Shown: positions 7,507 through 14,656 of the stretch, in pieces
Layout of the letters: each line of letters begins with the position of its first letter
Position numbering within the stretch: position 1 is the first letter of the stretch
NCBI GenBank assembly: GCA_020723805.1
Contig: DYID01000003.1
Location: forward strand, 158,175-222,174
Direction: 5' to 3'
From: Anaerolinea sp.
GTDB lineage: Bacteria > Chloroflexota > Anaerolineae > Anaerolineales > Villigracilaceae
Length of the DNA: 64,000 nt
Notes under the pieces: model-generated
Told to the model about the DNA's origin: nothing
Database searches by the model: none
What the model saw: the letters and a program-made list of their open reading frames with translations, nothing else
Position numbers and translations under genes: made by a program

Positions 7507-7884
7507 TTACGCAGTTTTGTTCTTTCGCTGTTGGAAAAACATCAGGGTCAAAATGATCGCCCAGACGATCAGTCGAACCGTCATGGCGCGGATGCTGTCG
7601 GGCGCAACCACATTCTGGTAGGCTGTTTGCAGGATGAGCATGACGAAGGCGTGCAGGCTGAACGTCCCGATGGCGACCGTTTTGGCGAGTCTGCTGTTGA
7701 TCCAGATCAGGATGGCGGTGATGAAAACGGTCAGGATGCCGACCGTGTAGTTGTAGACTGGCAGCCAGTTGATGACATAGTAGCCAGGATCATTGCCCAG
7801 CAGGACCTTTCCGCCTGCAAAGATTGCCATGCCGCCGATGATGAAGGCGAGGATAGACGCGATTTTATTGAGAGTAGTGTTCAT
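7507..7884 (-). CDS. Four-helix membrane protein (tandem paralogue 2)
   Basis: A 125-residue four-helix protein, paralogous to 7012-7422. Start ATG 7884 has a strong AAAGGAGAA site. Its promoter (TATACT, 7914-7909) diverges from that of the CRP/FNR regulator gene at 7982, and the intervening palindrome TGACTTAAGTCG lies 29.5 bp from this -10, so activation by that regulator is likely. Function unknown. Confidence 0.7.
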   Translation of the reverse strand: MNTTLNKIASILAFIIGGMAIFAGGKVLLGNDPGYYVINWLPVYNYTVGILTVFITAILIWINSRLAKTVAIGTFSLHAFVMLILQTAYQNVVAPDSIRAMTVRLIVWAIILTLMFFQQRKNKTA

Positions 7885-7902
7885 TTTCTTCTCCTTTGAG
7901 TT

Positions 7903-7973
7903 GCAGGCAGTATATGTCTCTCCTGCCGGCAGGTTAATGACTTAAGTCGTAATTCCGTAACGGAATGTATAAT
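7903..7973. promoter_or_regulatory. Divergent promoter region with shared CRP/FNR-type operator
   Basis: The operator TGACTTAAGTCG (7938-7949, dyad 7943.5) serves leftward -10 TATACT (7914-7909), 29.5 bp away and inside a GCAGG...CCTGC inverted repeat (7903-7907, 7922-7926). Rightward is -10 TATAAT (7968-7973), only 24.5 bp away, preceded by a second inverted repeat ATTCCG-TAA-CGGAAT (7952-7966). The rightward geometry overlaps the -35 position and suggests autoregulation of the regulator gene. Confidence 0.65.
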
Positions 7974-7981
7974 CGCAGGCA

Positions 7982-8689
7982 ATGAAATGGAATGAAAATA
8001 TGAACGAACCCGCCTCCCCGCGCGCCGCAGAAATTTTGAAAGCCGTCTCCTATTTTTCAGCTTTGGATGATGCCGCCCTGGACTTTGTTGCACAAAGAAC
8101 CATCCGCCGCGTCTACGAGGCGGGACAGGTGATCCTGATCGAAGGCGAGCCGTGCGCCGGGTTGTACATTGTCGAAAGCGGCTGGCTGAAAGCCGTCAAA
8201 ATCGGGCTGGACGGGCGTGAACAGGTACTGCAAACACTCAAGCCTGGGGAGGTGTTCAACGGCATCAGCGTCTTCACCGACGCACCCAACCAGGCGAGCA
8301 TATCCGCGCTGGAAACCTCGGTCGTCTGGCTCGTCCCGCGCGAGGTTCTATTGAAATTAATGGATGAACACCCAGCGTTGATGCGGCAGGTGGTGAAGGA
8401 ACTGGCAGGGCGCGTCATGCACCTGGTTCGCATGGTGGAGGACTTATCCCTGCGCTCGGTGGAAGCGCGCCTGGCGCGGCTGTTACTGGAGCAGGCGGAG
8501 GGCGAATCCGTCCAGCGCCGGCGCTGGGCGACGCAAGCCGAAATGGCTTCCCGCCTCGGCACAGTGCCAGACGTGGTCAACCGCGCCCTGCGCAAATTAT
8601 CGGAAGAGGGTTTGATCCGCGTGGAACGCCACCAAATTCAGATTTTGGATCAAGAGGGATTAAAGGCTGTTGCACAAGTGATGGAATAG
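7982..8689 (+). CDS. CRP/FNR-family transcription regulator 1
   Basis: A 235-residue regulator with an N-terminal cyclic-nucleotide-binding-type beta-roll (about residues 25-125; EGEPCAGLYIVESGW, GEVFNGISVF), a long dimer helix and a C-terminal winged helix (recognition helix around GTVPDVVNRALRKL). There is no FNR-type N-terminal Cys cluster, so the effector is not evident. TATAAT at 7968-7973 lies 8 nt before ATG 7982, so the mRNA may be leaderless; ATG 8000 is the alternative. Matching operators around the gene make it the best candidate for the local regulator. Confidence 0.85.
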   Translation: MKWNENMNEPASPRAAEILKAVSYFSALDDAALDFVAQRTIRRVYEAGQVILIEGEPCAGLYIVESGWLKAVKIGLDGREQVLQTLKPGEVFNGISVFTDAPNQASISALETSVVWLVPREVLLKLMDEHPALMRQVVKELAGRVMHLVRMVEDLSLRSVEARLARLLLEQAEGESVQRRRWATQAEMASRLGTVPDVVNRALRKLSEEGLIRVERHQIQILDQEGLKAVAQVME

Positions 8690-8694
8690 AAAAC

Positions 8695-8735
8695 CGATAA
8701 AAGTCGTTGAATGAATCCTGCCCTGGGCATATGCT
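8695..8735 (+). promoter_or_regulatory. Operator and promoter of the ferredoxin gene
   Basis: CGATAAAAGTCG (8695-8706, dyad 8700.5) is followed 29.5 bp later by TATGCT (8730-8735). The -10 lies in a near-perfect 20-bp palindrome, CCCTGGGCAT/ATGCTCAGGG (8721-8740, 18 of 20 matching). The start predicted near 8742 excludes translation from ATG 8711 or earlier. Confidence 0.65.
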
Positions 8736-8763
8736 CAGGGCAGTTTTGTTTCTGGAGTCGTTT

Positions 8764-9021
8764 ATGACCCAATTCACCGACAGACCGATTCCCCTCATTG
8801 ACCCGCAACGCTGCGACGGGTGCGGCTTGTGCGTGCGCGCCTGCCCGACGAAGGCGTTGGCGTTGCAGGATGGCAAAGCCGTGGTCGCCAATCCGCTGGC
8901 GTGCGAATACAGCGGGCTGTGCGAGGCGGTCTGCCCTGCTCAGGCTATCACGCGCCCGTTTGAAATTGTGGTCGCAGATGGAAAGTACGTCGCACCAGAC
9001 GGGCAGACCGATTCCGCTTAG
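8764..9021 (+). CDS. Small ferredoxin-like protein with one canonical and one altered [4Fe-4S] motif
   Basis: An 85-residue electron-transfer protein. The first motif is CDGCGLCVRACP, a full CxxCxxCxxxCP. The second reads CEYSGLCEAVCP: the middle Cys is Ser, so this site may hold a [3Fe-4S] cluster or a Ser-ligated cluster. Start ATG 8764 has GGAG at 6 nt spacing and lies downstream of the predicted transcription start. It is a single-gene unit between the regulator and the protease operon under the shared operator type. Partners are unknown; the neighbouring membrane proteins are candidates. Confidence 0.85.
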   Translation: MTQFTDRPIPLIDPQRCDGCGLCVRACPTKALALQDGKAVVANPLACEYSGLCEAVCPAQAITRPFEIVVADGKYVAPDGQTDSA

Positions 9022-9097
9022 GCAAGGAACCCTCCTCGATTGGCATTGTCCTGTTTAGGCAGGTGCGACGCACTCGCGGAATTGACTTCCTCAAATT

Positions 9098-9138
9098 CGA
9101 CAAAAGTCGTTGAGAAAGATGGAATGTCTGTCTACAAT
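9098..9138 (+). promoter_or_regulatory. Operator and promoter of the site-2-protease operon
   Basis: CGACAAAAGTCG (9098-9109, dyad 9103.5) is followed 29.5 bp later by TACAAT (9133-9138), which lies in the loop of TGTCTG (9125-9130) / CAGACA (9140-9145). The leader from about 9145 contains a GCGTCCCGAAGG...CCTTCGGGACGT hairpin (9153-9210) before the AAGGAG ribosome site. Confidence 0.7.
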
Positions 9139-9711
9139 GCAGACACGATTGAGCGTCCCGAAGGCTTCGTTTGAGAAATTCGAACGTCGGGCGACAAACC
9201 TTCGGGACGTTCCCGCTGGACAAAAGGAGACATATCATGAACTGGTCACTCAACCTGCTCAAAGTCAAAGGGATCAATATCAAAGTTCACCTGACCTTTG
9301 TGTTGATTCTCATCTGGGCGGCGTATCGCTGGAGCATCAACACAGGCGAGGGCGTGCAAGGTGCCATCTTCGGCATCGTGGCGACGCTATTGCTCTTCTT
9401 CAGCGTGACCCTGCACGAACTCGGTCACAGCCTGCAAGCCATCAAGTTCGGCGTGCGTGTGCGCGACATCACTCTCATGCCGATGGGCGGATTGGCACAG
9501 ATGGATGAAATCCCCGAAGAGCCGAACAAGGAATTGCGGATCGCCCTCGCGGGTCCGCTGGTCAACTTCGGCATTGCCGCCCTCCTGATCGGGATCGGTG
9601 CGCTTCTCGACGCCCGCGCCCTGCTCTCGTTAAATGAACTGTACGCCTCGCTCGGGCGCGTCAGCTGGAGCGGACTGCTGGCGTACTTGACCTCCGCCAA
9701 CCTGATGCTGG

Positions 9712-9719
9712 GATTCTTC
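9712..9719 (+). repeat. Left copy of 8-bp target duplication
   Basis: GATTCTTC immediately before the IS; the identical right copy is at 11015-11022. Eight bp is the duplication length of ISL3-family elements. Confidence 0.9.
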
Positions 9720-11014
9720 GGCTCTCCCGTAAATAACGGGAAAAGCAGAAAGGATGTGCTAATATCGGAGTAGAAAGGTGACTTCCGATGAACAACAACG
9801 AATTGCTCAACCGATTGCTCGGCATCCAAAAGCTGCAAGTGATAAAGTCTGATTTCATTGGCGAAGAGAGAGTCCATCTGGAAGTGGCATCAATCTTGTC
9901 TGTTGCGAGCTGCCCCGACTGTGGACAGCTCAGCAATCTGGTGCACGATGAAAGCGAAGCCCAGATGATTCGCGATCTCTCCATTGCGGAAAGACAGTGT
10001 TACCTGGTCTATCGGGCACGGCGGTTCAAATGCGAGCCATGCAAAAAGACGTTTGTCGAACGAGTCGAATGGAAACGCGCCAATGTCAGTTACACCGAGC
10101 GGTATGAGCGTTATATCTATCAACGCGTTCGCCGTGAAAGTATCAGCCAGGTAGCGCAGGATGAAGGCCTGAGCGAAGAAGCCGTGCAAGGCATCTTCGA
10201 ATACCGGGCAAAAAAACGACGGAGGCACGCGGCTATCCGCAAGTGAGAGCGATTTGTTTCGATGAGATTGCGCTCCATCGTGGACATGGCAAGTTTGTCC
10301 TGGTCATCTCGGCTCCCGAATTGGGGCTGGTTTTGGACGTTTTGCCAGACCGCAACAAGGAAACCCTGCTGAAATGGCTGGAGGAACGCGGAAGCGAGTG
10401 GTGTGCGGCTGTCCAGTACGCCTGTTCTGATATGTGGGACGCCTACCAGCAAGCCGCTGAACAGAAATTGCCCAATGCACGCCGTGTGGTGGACCGTTTC
10501 CACATCATGAAGAACTTGAACGATGCCTTGACCAAAGCCAGGCGCCTCATCCAAAAAGACGCTGATGAACAGACCAAAGAACTGCTCAAAGGCTGCCGTT
10601 GGTTACTGGTCAAGAACCGCGAGAACTTGAGCGAAGAACAGGAAAAGCAACTGGCTGACATGTTGAAGGCTTCGCCTGAATTGAAACAGTGCTACGAACT
10701 GAAAGAAGCCTTTCGCGATTTGTTCAACCAGAACCTCACACCCAAAGCCGCTGAAAAACGATTGCGGCGTTGGATCGCCAAGGTGGAAGCCCTGCCCTTC
10801 AAAGCTTTGAAGGCGTTCGTGCATACACTGCAAAATTGGTGGCAGCAGATCTTGAATTATTTTGACGGTCGCTTCAACAACGGCTTTGCCGAAGGAGTGA
10901 ACTTGAAAATCAAAATGCTCAACCGTCGCGGTTATGGGTACCGTAATTTCAATTCCTTTCGTTTACACGTTCTCGTCGCTTTTGACCCAATTTCCCGTTA
11001 AAAACGGGAGAGCC
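9720..11014 (+). mobile_element. ISL3-family insertion sequence, 1295 bp
   Basis: Bounded by imperfect terminal inverted repeats: left end GGCTCTCCCGTAAATAACGG (9720-9739), right end, read inward, GGCTCTCCCGTTTTTAACGG (11014-10995). It is flanked by GATTCTTC duplications and carries the transposase in two overlapping frames. Each end is also a small hairpin (CCCGT...ACGGG). Confidence 0.93.
9788..11001 (+). CDS. ISL3-type transposase in two frames with an A7 slip site
   Basis: The first frame (9788-10246, 152 residues) has a zinc ribbon (CPDC...CEPC) and helix-turn-helix. The second (to 11001) has the DDE core: FDEIALHRGH, SDMWDAY and GFAEGVNLKIK. They are related by a -1 shift. Seven consecutive A residues (10210-10216) lie exactly in the overlap; slipping back one base there continues without a stop into VRAICFDEI. 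This could be programmed frameshifting or a one-base lesion in a homopolymer. ISL3 transposases are usually a single frame. Confidence 0.85.
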
Positions 11015-11022
11015 GATTCTTC
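11015..11022 (+). repeat. Right copy of 8-bp target duplication
   Basis: GATTCTTC, identical to 9712-9719; the interrupted protease gene resumes at 11023. Confidence 0.9.
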
Positions 11023-11694
11023 AACCTCATCCCTGCCTTCCCGATGGACGGCGGACGCATCCTGCGCGCTTTATTGGCAAAGAAGATGAATCACGCCAAA
11101 GCCACGCAGATCGCCGCGCAAATCGGGCAGGGACTCGCCCTGCTGATGGGGCTGTGGGGCTTCATGAGCGGCAGTTGGACTCTCGTCCTCATCGCCATCT
11201 TCGTCTGGATGGGCGCGGGGCAGGAAAGCCAGGGGGCGCAGGTCAAGCATACGCTGGGCGAAACAACCGTCGGTCAGGCAATGACGCGCTCGCCTCACGT
11301 GCTGAGAGTCAACGATTCGCTGTCCAAAGCCGTCGAGTTGACGCTCACCACCTCCCAGTCCGATTTTCCCGTGTTGGAATGGGGCAGTAATCGAGTTGCA
11401 GGTTTCATTAGCGAGCTCGACCTCCTGCGCGGATTGCAATCCCTGGGCGCAAATGCGGCGGCGCGCGAAGTCATGCGGACGCGCATCGCATTCGCCAGCC
11501 CCGACGAACCGCTGCACGCCGCGCAGCAGAAAATGCTGACGAGCCGCACGCGTGCCCTGCCCGTGCTGAATGGCGGCGGCGAACTCATCGGCTTGCTGAC
11601 CGCCGACGATATCAACGAAGCCTATCGCCTGATGGCGGTCAGCCCGAAACCCGCGCTCAACGCGCAATAGAGGAATGAACAAGGAGAAACGAAA

Positions 11695-11823
11695 ATGAAC
11701 GAACTATCCATCACCATCATTCACACATTGCTTGCATCCATCCTGGCTTTGGGACCGCTCTCCATCGCCTTGTATCTTGATTTGAAGCAGCAGCGTGAAG
11801 CAAAACAGAAAAACCAACGATAG
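11695..11823 (+). CDS. 42-residue single-helix membrane peptide
   Basis: A small frame with AAGGAG upstream of ATG 11695, one hydrophobic helix (ITIIHTLLASILALGPLSIALYL) and a basic, Gln/Lys-rich cytoplasmic tail. It lies between the protease 3' end and the DUF1858 gene in the same direction. The strong ribosome site and tight spacing argue that it is real. It may be a small subunit of one of the local membrane proteins; function unknown. Confidence 0.55.
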   Translation: MNELSITIIHTLLASILALGPLSIALYLDLKQQREAKQKNQR

Positions 11824-11830
11824 GACAGCG

Positions 11831-11864
11831 CAGGTCACGCTTCCACAAAAAGAGGCGTGACCTG
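11831..11864 (+). terminator. Hairpin between the small peptide gene and DUF1858 gene
   Basis: CAGGTCACGC and GCGTGACCTG are perfect 10-bp arms around a 14-nt loop. There is no T-run after it; it could be a processing or attenuation hairpin rather than a terminator. Confidence 0.45.
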
Positions 11865-11879
11865 CAAGGAGAAAACAAA

Positions 11880-12122
11880 ATGCAAATCACCAAAGATACG
11901 CGCGTCTCAGACATCCTGTTGAAATACGGCGACATTGCCGATGTGATGGAAATCTTCGGCATCCAGCGCGTGGGAAAATATTCTCTGCGGATGTTTCTCG
12001 CCAAAGCGCTTACCGTGGAATGGGCGGCGCGCATCCATAAAGTGCCATTGGAGGAGTTTCTGGATATTCTGCGGCAGGCAACTCAACGCGCTGTGGATCA
12101 GTCCAAGTTAGCGCAAAGGTAA
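11880..12122 (+). CDS. DUF1858 domain protein
   Basis: An 80-residue helical protein matching the DUF1858 pattern: short strand (QITKDTRVSDIL), helix ending in a G-x-x pattern (YGDIADVMEIFGIQRVG) and a second helical half. Such domains often occur beside hybrid-cluster, nitrite or nitric-oxide-related genes, where they are thought to act in redox sensing; that link is family knowledge, not visible here. The usual Cys after the Gly is not present. Start ATG 11880 has AAGGAG. It lies in the probable protease operon under the 9098-9138 operator. Confidence 0.7.
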   Translation: MQITKDTRVSDILLKYGDIADVMEIFGIQRVGKYSLRMFLAKALTVEWAARIHKVPLEEFLDILRQATQRAVDQSKLAQR

Positions 12123-12137
12123 TCGAAAGGAGAAAAA

Positions 12138-12566
12138 ATGTCAGAAATAAAAAGTAAGTTATCGGGGTGGACCATGAGCGTGGTGAGCCTATCGCTGTTG
12201 TTGTTCTTCTTTGCCATCCCCCACACGCTGGAGGATTTTGCCCTGGGTGAGCCAGCCAAGAACGGAGTTCCCGCCCCCGTACTTTCATTTGTGGTGGCGG
12301 GACTGTTCGCTCTACAAGGCTTGGCGCTATTCTGGGCAGGTCAACAGAACCGCTGGAACTTTTATATCCATGCGGGATTGGGGATCATGTGGCCGCTGGC
12401 GGCAGGCTTGGCGCAATTGCCCGTTATTCTCACCGCCAGCAATTACCGTTCCGGATTCATTTCAGTCCTTTACGTGGCTGGGATGATCACGATTGGTATT
12501 TTGCTTTTTCTAGCTTCTCTGCAGGCTTTGAGAATAGATAACGCCCACACACACGCGCAGAAATAA
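12138..12566 (+). CDS. Four-helix membrane protein of unknown function
   Basis: A 142-residue protein with four hydrophobic segments; His residues (IPHTLED, YIHAG, and a THAQK end) near helix boundaries could bind a cofactor but form no known motif. Start ATG 12138 follows AAAGGAGA, 15 nt after the DUF1858 stop. Its stop is separated by one base from the next start (TAAGATG), so the next gene is coupled to it. Confidence 0.65.
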   Translation: MSEIKSKLSGWTMSVVSLSLLLFFFAIPHTLEDFALGEPAKNGVPAPVLSFVVAGLFALQGLALFWAGQQNRWNFYIHAGLGIMWPLAAGLAQLPVILTASNYRSGFISVLYVAGMITIGILLFLASLQALRIDNAHTHAQK

Positions 12567-12567
12567 G

Positions 12568-12819
12568 ATGAGCAGACTGCGCGAGCATTCAGATGCACTC
12601 AGGCGGCGTGTGCTCCTCTTCTTGTTGGGATTGCTATCCATGGCGGTCCTCGCGCTGGGCTTGACCATTCTGTTGCAGATTGCCGCCGTTACTCTTCCCT
12701 TTCTGCAAACGGTTTTGAAGACCGTGCCGCCCTCGCCGATGGAGTGGCTGGTGATCGCTGTCGCGTCCCTTGCCCCCGCCCTGCTGGTGGAGTTGTACAA
12801 ACTTCGGCGCTTCACGTAA
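12568..12819 (+). CDS. Orphan P-type-ATPase C-terminal helix pair
   Basis: An 83-residue protein resembling the last two helices of P2-type cation ATPases. The segment PFLQTVLKTVPPSPMEWLVIA and the LVELYK end parallel the C-terminus of the ATPase at 40382-43291 ([20 protein letters not shown], then EEITKFF). No other ATPase part lies nearby, so it is either a remnant or a stand-alone helix module. Translation is coupled to the upstream four-helix protein. No independent ribosome site is obvious. Confidence 0.55.
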   Translation: MSRLREHSDALRRRVLLFLLGLLSMAVLALGLTILLQIAAVTLPFLQTVLKTVPPSPMEWLVIAVASLAPALLVELYKLRRFT

Positions 12820-12893
12820 GGCTCGCAGCGGCGGCTCCGCGGGGGATAGCCGCTTGGTGCCGCACGACTGAAGTCTTCATTACAAAGGTCGAG

Positions 12894-13607
12894 TTACCGT
12901 TCTTCTCGCGCCGCCAAACCTTGCGGGTCGAGCAGAATGATTTCGCGGCGTTCCACTTTCAAGAGACCCTCCTTTTCCAGTGTGTGTAACGCGCGGCTCA
13001 GCACGTCGCGCACGGTGCCCAGCCGTACCGCCATCTCGTCGAAGGTCGTCCACTCGCGGCGCGGGACGATGAGTTGACCGCCGCGCAGTTCGGCATTTTG
13101 CAGCAGCGTATGCGCCAGCCGTGACTCCACGCTCCGCAGGGACAGGTCTTCAGCGAGGTGAATGTAGTGAAGCACACGCTCGCCGAGATGACGGATGACC
13201 GCCATGGCGAGCTCAGGGTGGCGCGGAATGAGTTCGAGAATCGCTTGTGCCGGAATGACCCACACATCCACATCCTCAAGCGCGACGACAGTGCCAGGAT
13301 AGGTCGTGCCGGTGAACACGGCGATGTCGCCAAACACTTCGACGGGACGCAGGAACATCATTGCCTGTTCGCGCCCGTCGCGGGACATGCGTGTGGCTTT
13401 GACCCAGCCCGATTCGAGGATGTAAACTGATTCGGCGGGTTCGCCTTCCACGTAGATGACTTGTCCCGCCGCGAAGTGACGCGGAGAAGCGGACGCGGCG
13501 ATTCGTTCCTGGACCTCGAGCGGGAGTTCGTCAAAGTGGCGGATTCGAGCGAGGAGCGCTTTCAGCCGCGTCAAATGCTGGGGAGCGGGAGGCGGGTTGA
13601 GGGTCAT
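12894..13607 (-). CDS. CRP/FNR-family transcription regulator 2
   Basis: A 237-residue regulator from ATG 13607 (an upstream GTG at 13622 would give 242). It has a beta-roll sensor (EGEPAESVYILESGW, GDIAVF), a long helix and a winged helix (FDEMAVRLGTVRDVLSRALHTL). It is closely related to the regulator at 7982, with matching LSLRSVE and LGTVxDV segments, so the two probably recognise similar YGAY-N4-RTCR sites. Effector unknown; no Cys cluster. Monocistronic, separated from the prenyltransferase gene by a dispersed repeat. Confidence 0.85.
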   Translation of the reverse strand: MTLNPPPAPQHLTRLKALLARIRHFDELPLEVQERIAASASPRHFAAGQVIYVEGEPAESVYILESGWVKATRMSRDGREQAMMFLRPVEVFGDIAVFTGTTYPGTVVALEDVDVWVIPAQAILELIPRHPELAMAVIRHLGERVLHYIHLAEDLSLRSVESRLAHTLLQNAELRGGQLIVPRREWTTFDEMAVRLGTVRDVLSRALHTLEKEGLLKVERREIILLDPQGLAAREER

Positions 13608-13655
13608 GGAAGATGCAAACACCAGTGTCGGACTCTGCGCTGTAATACTTAAGGT

Positions 13656-13745
13656 AACTCACCTTACGCGAAACGTCCCGAAGGTTCTCGCAAATTGCGT
13701 CTATTTTCGAGCCAAACCTTCGGGACGGTGCGTAACATCAGTAAG
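13656..13745. mobile_element. Dispersed palindromic element, core type B (inverted copy)
   Basis: Reads ACTCACCTTACGC ... GCGTAACAT, the reverse of the common ends ATGTTACGC ... GCGTAAGGTGAGT. The core is the CCCGAAGGTT / AACCTTCGGG hairpin found also at 58710-58797 and 63327-63409. Partly matching TAAGGT flanks may be a worn target duplication. Confidence 0.7.
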
Positions 13746-13750
13746 GTGAA

Positions 13751-14650
13751 TTATTGAACCAGGACAAACACCGCCATGATGACCAGTTGCGCGAGGGGAT
13801 AGTAACTGGCGCGGTCGAAGAGTTTCGCGGCGAGGCGCCCCTCTTCCCGCTGCTGGTAAAGGTTCCAAGCGGGGAGGAGAAGCAGGAAGAAGCCGGCGAG
13901 GGCAGAGACAGCCAAATAGGGCAGACCCAGCGCCAGCGGGGAAAGGCGCGGCAGGAAGAGGCTGAGGAACACTGTCAGGGTGAGGGCGGTCAGGACGACC
14001 AGCCCCGCTTTTTGAGGTCCGAATTGAACCGGGATGGTCTTCGCTCCGATGAGTTTGTCTTCGGCGGTGTCGTTCCAGTCGGCGGGAACGTTCTGCCCAC
14101 CGATTTCCCAGAAGAGAATCCAGGCGAAGAGCAGGAGCAAAGATGGGAGGGCAGGGTTGGGGTCCACGACATAGACGGCGGCGATGGGACCGCTGGCTTT
14201 GACAAGACCGCTGACGAACGTCCGCATCCAAGTGACCTTGAGGAGCAGGCAGTAGATGACTTCGAGGACCGCCGCGGCAATGAGTATGAAAACAATGGCG
14301 GGATTGAGAAGATATGCGCCGACCAACGCAGCCGCAAACCACCCCGCAAACCATAGCAAGCCGCTGCGGTAGTCGAGGGCGCTTTGCGCGAGAGGGTAGC
14401 GCAGGTCGGATGCTTCAACGGAATAGCCTTCGTTCAAACCGCTTCGGGCGAACTTTTCCTTGTCCACGGCGTAGCCGACGAGGTCGTTGAGGGCATAGAT
14501 AGCGGTGTAGGCGGCAAAGGCGGTAAAGATGGAGAGGACAATGACCTGCCATTGCGGGAATGCGCCCAGCCACAACAGGGCAGAAAAGCCCGGCGCGGCA
14601 AGATCGAGGATGCCGTGCATGGTGCGGGAGAGGGCAAAGAATCGTTTCAT
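13751..14650 (-). CDS. UbiA-family prenyltransferase (EboC-like)
   Basis: A 299-residue membrane protein with about nine helices. The first Asp motif is altered (NDLVGYAVDKEK, with Gly where the third family Asp is usual); the second is good (DWNDTAEDKLIGAKTIP). It should transfer a prenyl chain to a polar or cyclic acceptor in the membrane. It is last in the minus-strand run 18349 to 13751, 6 nt after the methyltransferase gene. Together with the cyclase-like and TIM-barrel genes this matches the composition of ebo operons, where the UbiA member is EboC. Chlorophyll- or menaquinone-type function cannot be excluded. Confidence 0.75.
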   Translation of the reverse strand: MKRFFALSRTMHGILDLAAPGFSALLWLGAFPQWQVIVLSIFTAFAAYTAIYALNDLVGYAVDKEKFARSGLNEGYSVEASDLRYPLAQSALDYRSGLLWFAGWFAAALVGAYLLNPAIVFILIAAAVLEVIYCLLLKVTWMRTFVSGLVKASGPIAAVYVVDPNPALPSLLLLFAWILFWEIGGQNVPADWNDTAEDKLIGAKTIPVQFGPQKAGLVVLTALTLTVFLSLFLPRLSPLALGLPYLAVSALAGFFLLLLPAWNLYQQREEGRLAAKLFDRASYYPLAQLVIMAVFVLVQ

Positions 14651-14656
14651 GGGCGT

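Larger units (their letters stand above)
9237..11670 (+). pseudogene. Site-2-protease-type (M50) metallopeptidase with CBS pair, split by an IS
   Basis: Membrane metalloprotease for intramembrane cleavage. The 5' part (9237-9719) encodes the HELGH zinc motif (His60, Glu61, His64). The 3' part (11023-11670) begins with the family's second motif NLIPAFPMDGGR and ends with two CBS domains. Removing the insertion and one 8-bp duplication joins the parts in frame as GFF-NLIP, giving 376 residues. As it stands the first half stops inside the IS, so no full enzyme can be made unless the IS excises. The join is clean and both halves look undamaged, so the insertion is recent. CBS domains suggest adenylate-type ligand control in the intact ancestor. 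Confidence 0.9.
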
